Positions 1-9,337 of a stretch of DNA of 64,000 nucleotides are shown here, one piece after another; positions within the stretch are counted from its first letter, which is position 1; every line of letters starts with the position of its first letter. The notes beneath the pieces were generated by a model. It searched no databases. It was given only the letters and a program-made list of their open reading frames with translations, and had not been told where the DNA came from. The position numbers were made by a program, and so were the translations under genes. This DNA is from Thalassia testudinum (taxonomy: Eukaryota; Streptophyta; Magnoliopsida; Alismatales; Hydrocharitaceae), in assembly GCA_037157565.1 (NCBI GenBank), contig JAZHRO010000002.1, positions 78,170,001 to 78,234,000 on the forward strand, read 5' to 3'.

Positions 1-890
1 GGGAGTCATAACTTTTAAAGATAGATATCTTTTCTGTGCTTCATTCACACAACGAGAAAGCTGCGAGGGAAACCCATCCGACACCCGAATTTTCTTTAAG
101 AAGGAGAACAGTCTACTCTTCTGGTCTTGATTCAAGCTATAAATAGCATGTGGGAAGTAGCCATCATCCTCATGAATATGCAGCTCCAGACGTATCCCTA
201 AACTCTTCATGTCTTTTCTTGTTTTCACCATGTCCTTTGGATCCGGTCAGATTTAATACGTCTAAGACGTTATCCATCAAATTCTTTTCGATGTGCATAA
301 CATCTAAATTTTGACATATTATAAGATCTTTCTAGTATGGTAGATCCATAAAGAAAATGATTTTCTTTCGAAATCCAGAATTCTTTGAGGTCGTCTAATC
401 TTGTTTGAATGATCGACCCAACCGTATCTCATATATTTCTTGTAACCTTTCCATTATAACCTGACCCGACAACCTGATAGAATCTATACTAAGTTTATTT
501 TTTGTATTTTTCTTTGAATACCGGCATGTCCTGTCATCAAATTTACTCCTGAATTGTGACATTCGCCATCTATGTTCAATAGGTAGAAATTTGTGATATC
601 CTAAGTAATAGAATTTCTTACTTTCTAGCAGTCGTAGGTGATGAGTGTCTTCCATACAAACTGAGCAAGCAAGCTTTCCTTTAGTACTCCAACCTGACAA
701 ATTTGCATACGCCAGGAAGTTGTTTATGGTCCATAACAATGCTACATGCATATTATAAAATTCATTCTTTTCTGCATCATACGTCTTCACGCCAGTGTAA
801 CACAACTATTTTAGTTAATCGATTAATGACTGGAGATAAACATCTATTGCATTTCCTGGTTGTTTTGGACCAGGGATTAATAGGGTCAGC
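1..890 (-). pseudogene. CACTA (En/Spm-like) TNP2-type transposase fragment
   Basis: Minus-strand translation gives the conserved core of plant CACTA transposases (TNP2 family), which cut and rejoin element ends. From high to low coordinates I read LLIPGPKQPGNAIDVYLQ (about 885-830), then GVKTYDAEKNEFYNMHVALL and LSGWSTKGKLACSVCMEDTH within 805-395, then HRWR, then after a break NLDVMHIEKNLMDNVLD (about 310-260), LELHIHEDDGYFPHAIYSL and GFPSQLSRCVNEAQ close to base 1. The segments lie in different frames, so there are at least two frameshifts plus stops. The gene runs off the left edge. Order and motif content match the family; the copy is inactive. The CACTA-like termini at 2,656 and 4,263 fit as the 5' side of the same or a related element, but this link is inferred. 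Confidence 0.88.
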
Positions 891-1559
891 ATCATGAATG
901 ACAATCCCATACACAACTAGGGAGGTAAGTTATAACTGACCATCACCAATTCGAAGGGCAAGAATTTGGACACAATTTGACTCGGAGGAATTTTACCCTA
1001 GGGGTTAAAATACCTAATGTTGGCCTCGCGTGCATATATCTTCTTTAGAAAGTGTGTGTATCTAAAATAATACTCAGAATTACAAAGAAATTGACATAAA
1101 CATAAGCAATCATCTAATAAGAGATAAAATTATTTTTATTGAATACTAAAAAGAAATGTACAAAAATGTTATTTACTCCTTGTTAAGATCGGCTCCTTTA
1201 TTGAATACTCACATTGTTGTAATATGCACAATTTAGTTTTAACTACAAAAAATAGGCAGATAACAAATGAACCAATTCGATCTCACTGAGAAAGATATGT
1301 TCAAATCACAATTTAATGGAGATGATGTTCTACCAGTTAAATGCCTGCAAATGCAATCAACTACGAATGCAACAACTAAATGCACTAGAATATAAATCAA
1401 GATATCCAAATCAACAAGAAATTGTACATCCTAAATTCCTAATTAGAACATACAAGCTCCTAATATATCGTCAAGTTTTTCACACTATATGAGACTAAAT
1501 CCAACAACCCAACATCATATATTTCCTCCATCAATTTCAAGTAGAAGCACTATATTAGC
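891..1559. other. AT-rich stretch, no gene seen
   Basis: I see no coding motif here. It lies between the transposase relic and the degenerate repeat that follows, and is probably CACTA internal sequence, by position only. Confidence 0.4.
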
Positions 1560-1880
1560 ATAAAGCCCAACTCAATCCCTAAACCCTAGATCAACCCAAT
1601 CACCCTAACCCTAGCCCAACTCAATCCCTAAACCCTACTCAACCCAACCACCTTAACCCTATACCCAACCCATTACCAAACCTAAACAACATATATTAAA
1701 CCCAACCTGACACAAATCAATCATCATCCAACCCAAACCCCAACTGTAAGTTTTAACCATCCCAACCATAACCTAACCATCTTAAACCATCCCATCTCCA
1801 TCCCAAACCTAACCATCATCCTACCCAAATCCTAACATAACCTAACCAAAGCCCAACCTAACCTTAAATCCCCAACCAAC
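1560..1880. repeat. Degenerate telomere-like C/A-rich repeat
   Basis: Repeated CCCTAAACCC, CACCCTAACCCTAG and CCCAACCTAACC units occur with irregular spacing, mixed with CCCAACC variants. The unit resembles the plant telomere repeat CCCTAAA but never forms a perfect array of more than about two units. More likely an interstitial low-complexity tract inside the CACTA relic than a telomere remnant. Confidence 0.6.
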
Positions 1881-1984
1881 CAATACATTGAACATTAAAG
1901 AATTTTAAAAATTTTGACAAAGTTTCCCCTTAAATTTTATTTTTTGTCATAAACCTGCATATCAAAATAACACACATAATAAAA

Positions 1985-2095
1985 GTGGGCACACCCCACA
2001 ATAACAATGCATCACACAAAAACATAAAGTGCATAAAAGTGGGCATACCCCACCATACATTTAAAAAAATGACAATATGTGGGCACACCCTACAT
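1985..2095. repeat. Three short hairpin repeats, GTGGGCACACCCCAC type
   Basis: Three copies of a GTGGGCAyACCCyAC unit lie about 50 bases apart, near 1,986, 2,041 and 2,080. GTGGG and CCCAC are complementary, so each can fold into a small hairpin. This resembles subterminal repeat clusters of CACTA elements, where transposase-associated proteins bind; that role is inference. Confidence 0.55.
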
Positions 2096-2279
2096 CTAAT
2101 ATAGTCCTAAAATATCATAAAAATAAATTATAAAAAATAAAATTATACCTCCAATGTACTATAGCCTCTGAGCGTGACCGTCACCAACAATGTATAAATT
2201 TAATAGCGCACAATAAATTAAATAATAAACCATTATGTTATTAATAGCTTAAGTAATTAATTTGATATAAGGAAAGGAA

Positions 2280-2630
2280 TATGAGAAGGGGATGAGGAGG
2301 AGAGTGGCAGTAGGAGGAGATAAGGAAGAGGGGGCCGGTGGAGGAGGATAAGGAGGGTGGCAGTAGAAAGGAGAGGAGGATGGGGGATGGCAGTTGGGAG
2401 GAGAAGGAGGAGGGGCAGGAGGTAGAGGAAGGGCAAGGAGGAGGAGGAGGAGAAAGGGAAGGGGCAATGAAGGAGGAGGGGAATGGGCAGGGGCAGTGGA
2501 GGAGGGGAGTGGGAGTTGGGAGGAGGAGGAGGGGAAGGCGTAGTAGCAGGAGGAGGAGGAGGGGGATAGTAGGGGCTGTCGAGGAGGAGGAGGGAGGGCA
2601 AGGGCCATCGAGGAGGAGGCAAGTAACCGA
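2280..2630. repeat. Purine-rich (GGA)n tract 1
   Basis: Plus strand is almost purely A/G, built of GGA and GGGAGG units with short interruptions. Long frames here on both strands are composition artefacts. The block GGGAGGGCAAGGGCCATCGA (about 2,591-2,610) recurs in tract 2 at 3,314-3,335, so the two tracts share ancestry. Confidence 0.8.
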
Positions 2631-2656
2631 CAGCATATCCCATTTTTCTATTAGTG
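2631..2656. mobile_element. CACTA-like right terminus, degenerate
   Basis: CATATCCCATTTTTCTATTAGTG differs at one position from the terminus at 4,241-4,263 (TATTAGTG against TAGTAGTG). Read on the minus strand the intact form starts CACTACTAGAAAAATGGG, a typical CACTA terminal inverted repeat. It directly follows purine tract 1. Confidence 0.6.
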
Positions 2657-3237
2657 TAGACAAGCACACCCTATGCATGCATAATTTTTTTTACTCAAAT
2701 ATTTTTACAATCTAATTTCTAAAACTATCGAAAGGTAGATTGTGAACACAATGTGAAGAATTGGTTTTTTCTTGAAGTTCGAGTAACATCATAAAGAGTT
2801 ATGATTCTTGAGAATGAAGATAAGTAGATTAAATAGAGAATCAAAAGGACTAGATGCTATCAAATTGTATTAGTGGCTTTGGATCAGATTTGGCCTACTG
2901 TTTCAATTATATCTCTAGGTAGCACCTCTACTTTTTTGGCCTTCAAGGACTTCAAAGTTAGGTAAGGGTAGCAAACACCCGAATGGAGTTCGATGACTAT
3001 CTTGGTCTCTACTTTGGACTTGTATTCTTCCTATGTCAATCTATAATTCATTTTTCTCATTTATTCTTATTCATAGAAAATCAAAATAGTCATACACATG
3101 CTAACTACTAAAGAAATGCATTTGTTTTGAATGCAATAGTGGAGCTTCGTAGTTGTATTTAGAGTGTTATAACACAAGTTCAAATGTGAAAATTGTTCGA
3201 CTGTTTTACTAAAGTCATATGGGATTTAGTAAGGAAG
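2657..3237. other. AT-rich spacer between two CACTA-like right ends
   Basis: No coding motif and no left-type CACTA terminus were found here. It separates the degenerate terminus from the second purine tract. Confidence 0.4.
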
Positions 3238-3594
3238 GGTAGGGAGGAGGAGGAGGAGGAGGAAGGGAAGGGGCAATGGAGGAGGAGGAAGAGGAGGAGG
3301 GGGATGGTAGGTGGAGGGAGGGCAAGGGCCATCGAGGAGGAGGAGGAGGGCGGCAAGAAGGAGGTCGAGGAGGAGGAGGGGGTTAGGGAAGAGGAGGGGG
3401 TGGCAAGAGGGGGTTGGGGAGGAGGAGGAGGACGATCCCGTCAGAGAAGGAGGGCATCATGGAGGGGAAGGAGGATGACAAGATCGTCAGGGATGGTGAG
3501 GACGATGATGAGGAGATCGTTGGAGAAGGAGGAGGAGGGTGTCAGGGAAGAGGAGAAGTTACCTAAGGAGGAGGAGGAGGAGGGGCGGCGATGA
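3238..3594. repeat. Purine-rich (GGA)n tract 2
   Basis: Second GGA/GAGGAG tract of similar length to tract 1, sharing the GGCAAGGGCCATCGAGG block with it. The arginine/glutamate-rich frame across it is a composition artefact. Confidence 0.8.
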
Positions 3595-3689
3595 GAGCTC
3601 CGGCAACGCTGTGGGAGGATGGTTTGGATTAGGTTTGGGGAAGATGAACAGTGAAGGAAGGTCGACCCGCACACGATAGATGAAGTAAT

Positions 3690-4263
3690 CTATGCAGTCG
3701 ATTCTATCAGAAATCGACGGCAAAGGATAACTTTAGTCCCTCCTCCATTGCGCCCAAATTTTGGCCACTAATTTTAACCTACTTTTCGCCGTCGCTTATT
3801 CCACTAACCGACGGCAGAAGTCATAAATCCCGCCCAAATTTTAGGCGCAAATTTTAACCGTTGCTTTTTAAATTAACTGACGGAAAAGGATAACTTCAAT
3901 CACTCCTACATCACGCCTAAATTTTGGCTGCTAATTTTAACCTACTTTTCGCTATCGCTTCTTCCACTAATCAACGGTAGAAGTCACTAATCCCTCCTAA
4001 ATTTTAGGCGCTAATTTTAACTGTCTTTTTACCGTCGCTTATTGCACTAACCGACGGAAAAAATATATTTGTCGTCGCTTAATCAACCGATAGAAAATAT
4101 TAATGACCACCATGTGCCTAATCGCTTTTCTTCAACTAATGGTAGGTTGAGTACAGGCCTTCTTCGTCGCTTATTTGAATAAGTGAAGGTAAAAATATCT
4201 TTGCCGTCGATTTATAAAATCAACGACAAGTAATCAACGTCATATCCCATTTTTCTAGTAGTG
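3690..4263. mobile_element. CACTA subterminal repeat region and right terminus
   Basis: The block ends with CATATCCCATTTTTCTAGTAGTG (4,241-4,263), the reverse complement of a canonical CACTA 5' terminus. The preceding ~550 bases carry repeated subterminal units: AACCGACGG or variants near 3,715, 3,800, 3,890, 3,975 and 4,045, alternating with AATTTTGGCCnCTAATTTTAACC. Dense short direct and inverted repeats next to the terminus are the hallmark of CACTA ends. No matching left terminus lies between 2,657 and this point. Confidence 0.8.
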
Positions 4264-4402
4264 TGTGTTTTTTCATTTAAGTATTACTTTTGTGTTTCGA
4301 TTATATGTTATATCAATGACAGATACTTGTGCCAAACATTTGTTTGGGTGTTGTAGTGTATGTAGTTGAATAGGTCAATGATAGAGATACACGTACAAGA
4401 TG

Positions 4403-4973
4403 TGAAGGGGTACCCACCTAACCATGCACCATCACCAGAAAAGGGCACTGCTCACATAGTGCAATCAATCAATTAGAGTTTTTTTTTCCTAAAAGGAGGA
4501 AGATTTGTTAGATGCCAACAACCTTACACAAAAAGTTAGGAAAGATCCAACTCCCTTGTAAATTACAGCACAAACAATGTCTCTCCAAATTATGAGCTGG
4601 CTGGACTACCATCCTAGAAAATTTAATGACAGAGTAACCTTCATGGTCATATAGGATGGAAGAATAGCATTGGATAACATACATAAAGGGGTGCCCACCT
4701 AACCATGCACCATCACCAGGAAAGGGCACCTACTCACATAATGCAATCAACCAATTAGAGTTTTTTTTTTTGCTGAAAGGGGAAAGATTTGTTAGCAGCC
4801 AACAACCTCACACGAAAAGTTAGGAAAGATCCAACTCCCTTGTAAATTACAGCATAGACAATGTCTCACTAGATTATGAGCTAGCTGGACTACCATCCTA
4901 GAAAATTTAATGACAAAGTAACCTTCATGCTCATATAGGATGGAAGAATAGCATTGGATAACATACATAATTT
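4403..4973. repeat. 282-bp tandem duplication inside a LINE remnant
   Basis: Two head-to-tail copies, about 4,403-4,684 and 4,685-4,973. Each begins GGGGTrCCCACCTAACCATG and runs through the poly-T stretch to GGATAACATACATAA. The copies differ by scattered substitutions and a small indel, so the duplication is not very recent. Confidence 0.85.
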
Positions 4974-5600
4974 TCCACACTGGCTGCTGATAGGCATTAA
5001 TTTAGTTAATTGGATTAATGGTATCAGAGATAACAACCACCTCTGGTAAACCAACATGTAAGGCCAATCCAAGAGCTTTTTGGATTGCCTAGGCTTTAGC
5101 CTCATCACTGCAAAGGGTGACACATTTAGAAGCTGAGGCCACAGAGAATATTACTATAAATGTCTTTAAGAATTGTCATAGCAACAGAAAACAATGAACC
5201 GACTACAATGTCAACAAGGATGATAAATTTGTTTTGTAAAAAGGTATCCTAATTTGATTGAGTCAGCACCATAATAGGATGCAAGGAGGAAGATCTCCCA
5301 AGTGTAGAAGAAGAATCCTGCTTTTGTAACTGATGCCTAGATTGATATATATCATCATAATAAAAATTAGCCATCATGAGCGCCCCTTTGATAACCAAAG
5401 AGGGGTCAAGAGATAATCCTACCATGACAACCTTACATCTGTGAAGCTAAAGGTTGTGAAGTATGTAAAAAAGTATATTTGCAAGAAAATTCATAGAATC
5501 AAAATGATCATTAAAGAAGAGAGCAAAATTCCACCAAGAGTCGCCAATACTTTCAACACTTGCCCCCCAAAAAATCATATGCCTCTCATGAAATAAAAAC
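4500..5600 (-). pseudogene. Plant LINE RNase H-like C-terminal domain remnant (RVT_3 type)
   Basis: Minus-strand translation near 5,125-4,985 reads VTLCSDEAKA, a stop, AIQKALGLALHVGLPEVVVI and SDTINPIN, then AHNLVRHCLC and WIFPNFSCEVVG near 4,870-4,800. This is the order in the RNase H-like domain ending many plant LINE polyproteins: DEAEA helix, GL-xxV-ESD strand, AHxLAR and the W-x-FP tail. Because of the 282-bp duplication the AHNL...CEVVG half occurs twice. Higher coordinates (5,200-5,560) give LINE-like text (SWWNFALFFND, DPSLVIKGALMMANF) with stops. Inactive. Confidence 0.72.
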
Positions 5601-5654
5601 CACCAACTAGATGATCTCACTCTTCCACTTAATGTTTACAAAAGAGGCGATAAG

Positions 5655-7600
5655 TGTTCACAAGGAAAAATCGATGTTTAAAATAATCGCGTTGCAGTAT
5701 AGTCGAAATCACTTTGAAAACAAATACAATTTTTATTACTCGAAAAAGATCCAAGGTCGAACACAGAAAGCTATATGAGATTTAGAAATCAAGATCGCAA
5801 TTCAAACTGAAAGAAGTTGCAATAATATTAATAGCAATGTGCAAAAATATGGGAGTAAAATGGTGATTTAGATCACCAAATACTCCTACAATATCTCTAA
5901 GGAACTCAATGTATGTATATGCAATGAGAATTAAGATTTGTCGTCTGATTTGTAAATCAGACGACTTAAAGTTGTCTGATTCTTCCTGTCTTTGCTTTTT
6001 CTTTTTTCTACTTCAGCTCTGTTTGCTTTCTCTTTTTCTCCGCTTCAGCTGTGTTTGCTTTCTCTGTCTTCTCCTTTCCTCTTCAGCTTTTTCTTCAACC
6101 CTGCTTCTTCTTCTTTTCTTTCTCAGCTACGACCTCTCCAAGCCTTCTTCTTTTCCTTCTTTTTTCTTTGGCTTTCTTCTTCTTTGACTTCTGCTCTGGC
6201 CTCCTCTTCTTCTTCTTCTTCCTTCTGCCTTCAACCTTGCGAGCCTTCTCTTCTTCCTCAAAATTTGGCTAAGTGTCTGCCGAAGGTTCCTATAGCAAAA
6301 CCCTCCCCCTACCCGCGCAACTCTCCTCTCTTTTTCTCTCTTAGGATCCGCTCTCCCAAAGCCACAGGTATCCGGGTTATCAGGTCGGGTGCGTACCTGG
6401 GTCCAGGCTCACTAGCGTGCGGTGGTGAGCAAGGAGTGCAAGTCGGTTTGGGCCAGGCCAGGTTCGCAGGTGAGGTGTCACGGACGAGATCGGGTAAAAG
6501 TGAGAGGGACCTCACCCCGTTGTAACTGAGGCGAACAGCTGATGGCACATTTTCAATTTATGTGGGTGCACGGCTTCAGAACTGCCCGATGTGGGACTAT
6601 CCGCACACCCTTTCTTTGCGTGGCCGTAGTAGAGATCTCCTTAACAATTGCCTCAATGACTGAGGCTCACAACTGCAATTGAGGACCTGGGTGCATGCGC
6701 AAGAGACTTCTGCGCATCCTGAGACTTTAACCTGGGTGTGGCAGCACTTGGGGCAGCCTCAAGCAAGCTTCAAGCTTGCTCGCCAATGGCAGACTGGGTT
6801 TGATACCTCAAAACAACAAAGCAGCCTTCGGCCACATCAAAGCATTCAGGGAGCGTTGCCAGAGCACGGCGAATGTGCTGGGGGTGGTGGCGTGGAGCGA
6901 GAGTGACTGCGAGTGCGTAGCTAGGTCAAACTGTGTGCGTGTGAGTGGGTGTGTTCGGGGGTGCGTGTGAGTGAGTGGCGAGGTGAGTGAATAGAGGGGA
7001 AATGCTCAGTGAGGTGTGGTGATGCTCATGGGCTTGTCGGCGAGGGTTTCGGTTGCCTGTGGAGGTGAGATGGTCTCGCCGAAGGTGGTGGCCGGAGATG
7101 GAGGAGATGGAGGTGTGAAGGGGCATCAGTGGTCTGTTTTGGAAAGTAAAGATTGAGAAGAAAGTAAAGGGGATAGGAGACTTATCTAGGAAGTCAAGGG
7201 ACAAAGGGGGACAGCGATGGCATCGGGTCTGGTGTGGTCGACGCCGAAGATGAAGGTGGCTCCGGTGAGGTGGGAACGGCGATGATGAAGAGGAATGGGT
7301 GTCTGCTGGTACGGCGAGACATGGAGAAGAACAAAGAGGAGGAATCCTCTATAGGTATAGCGGTCAGACGATGAGAAAGGGCAGAGGGGATCTCCGAACG
7401 TCGAGGAGCCTTTGGCTATGAGAGGGAGAGATGAATTGAGGGAATTCACGACTGAATTCGAGCGTGGAGAAGTCGAGAGGATCTAGGCTTCTTTAAATAG
7501 GGATCTGAGTGGCGGTTAGGGCTTAGGAAGCAAGCTTCCCAAGCTTGGAAGGTCGCCGGACTTGGGAGCTATTAAGATACCCAAATCTCTCATGTGTTTG
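5655..7600 (-). repeat. LTR-like unit, copy 1 (U5 side at low coordinate)
   Basis: Aligns along its length with the unit starting at 7,601. Shared landmarks: TGTT start, ATCGCGTTGCAGTATAG, GGTCGAACACAG about 100 bases in, a pyrimidine-rich block (5,980-6,240), CTTTAAATAG (minus-strand TATA-like box, about 7,489) and the end block CCCAAATCTCTCATG. The GGTCGAACACAG motif sits at the same distance from the boundary as in TE-D and LTR-S LTRs, which suggests an LTR in minus orientation. No internal gag or pol is attached, so whether this is a true LTR is inferred. Frames across the pyrimidine block are low-complexity artefacts. Confidence 0.6.
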
Positions 7601-9337
7601 TGTTTGTCGCGCTGAATCGGGTTTTAAAAGTATTGCGTTGTAGTACAGCCAAAATAACATTCAAAATAGATATAATTTTATTAATCGAAAAGATTTCCGA
7701 GGTCGAATACAAGGAGCAAATTGGTATTTAGAATCAAGATCACAATTTAAACTTGAAAGAAATTGCAATAGGAGTAGCATCAGAGTGCAAAAATATGGGA
7801 GTAAAATGGTGATGTAGATCACCAAATACTCCTACAATATCACCAAATGATTCAATATATAAATAAGCAATGGAGACTAGAATCTGTCGCCTGATTCCTT
7901 AATCAGATGACTTAAAGTGTTTGATCTCTTTTCTCCTCTTCTCTGTCTTCTCCTTCCTTCTTCTTCTTCTTTGGCTTCTATCTAACTTCCTTTGTCTTTG
8001 TCTTCACGATTCTTCTCTTTCTCTTTAGCTTTCAATATCTTCTTGCCTTTGCCTTTCTTCTGCCTTTGCTTCTCCTTCTTCCTTCTTCAGCTCTTGCCTT
8101 TGGCCTTCAACTTTGGCCTTCTTCTTCTTTAGCCTTCTACCTTCTCTGGCCTCCTCTTCCTTTCTTCTTCTTCTGGCTTCCTCTTCCTCTTCAGATTACG
8201 ACTAAGTGTTGGTCGAAGGACCCTGTAGCAAAACCCACCCCTACCCGCACGTAGCTTTCCTCACTTTCTCTCTTAGGATACGCTATCCCAGAGCCACACA
8301 GATAGTCGGGTAATCGGGTCGGGTGCGCAACCGTGACCAGGCCCACCGACGTGCAGTAGTGGGTGAGGAGTGTAGTCGGGTCAAGTCAGGCTAGGTCTAC
8401 AGGGCGTAATCGTCGATGAGATCGGGTCGGGTGAGTAGGACCTCACCTCGTGGATCTGAGGCGACAAGGCTACTGCACTTTTTCCTCTTATACAGGTGCG
8501 GGCGGTCTCTTACTTCAGAGTTGGGACTAAATGTGCCATCTTTTCCTCGCTCGCACCCGCAAAGTGAGCTTTGTAATTGCAGTAGGTGTGGAGTCTCTCG
8601 ACTCCAATTGAAGGCCTGGGTACGTGCGTGATGGGCTTCCGCACACCTAGGACAGCAGCACCTGGGCTTGGTGGACCTGGAGCTACAGCAAGCTTGCTTC
8701 AAGCTCCACAACAATGGCGGAGCGGCGGCGAACCTGAAATCACAAGATCAGCCTTGCAACCATGTCAAAATGTTCAGAGAGGGTCACTGGAGCACGGCGA
8801 AGATGTTGGGGGTGTTGGCATGGCATGGCAGTGTCTGTGCGTGCATGCCTAGGGCACACTATGTGAGAATGTGTGGATGTGTTCGGGGGGTGGTTTGAGT
8901 GAGTGGCGTAGTGAGTGGAGTGAGGGGAAGTGTTCAGAGGAGTGAGGCGGAGCTCGTGGACTTGTCGGCGAGGGTTGGGATGGCCTGTGGAGGTGGAGCG
9001 ACCTCACCGGAGTTGGTGGTCGGAGATGGCAGGGATGGAGGTGATGGAGATCGGCAGTGGTCGATTTTGGAGAATAAGGGATGGAGACGAAAATAGAGGG
9101 GAGAGGGAGCGTATCTGAGAGGTCAAGAGACGAAGGGGGCGAGAAGAGGAGTTGGGTCTGGTGTGGCCGATGTTGGAGATGAAAGTAGCTCCGGTGAGTG
9201 GAGATTGGCGAGGACGAAGAGAAGGAAACGCCTGCTGGTACGGCAAGGTGCGGGCAAAGTCAGGGAAGAAGAATCCACTACAGGTATGGCAGTCGGATGA
9301 CTAGGAGGAGCAGGAAGGGTCACCGGATGTCGAGGAG
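7601..9337 (-). repeat. LTR-like unit, copy 2, left part
   Basis: Second head-to-tail copy of the ~1.95-kb unit, starting TGTTTGTCGCGC. It stops abruptly at GTCGAGGAG (9,337), where copy 1 continues GTCGAGGAGCCTTTGG. The missing end is found 36.7 kb away at 46,021. The interruption is TE-A with TSD AGGAG. Confidence 0.75.

Noticed and set aside
1560..1880. True interstitial telomere array
   Set aside because: Units are too irregular and mixed with CCCAACC; no run of perfect heptamers.
2241..3674. Long frames on both strands encoding Pro/Ser/Leu- or Arg/Glu/Gly-rich proteins
   Set aside because: They lie in the (GGA)n tracts, where both strands stay open because of base composition; no motif or conserved start.
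4508..4980. Two small cysteine-containing proteins on the minus strand
   Set aside because: They are duplicated pieces of one LINE RNase H-like domain, not separate genes.
5909..6525. Leu/Ser/Phe-rich frames of 73-177 codons
   Set aside because: They fall in the pyrimidine-rich block of an LTR-like repeat; copy 2 does not keep the same frames.
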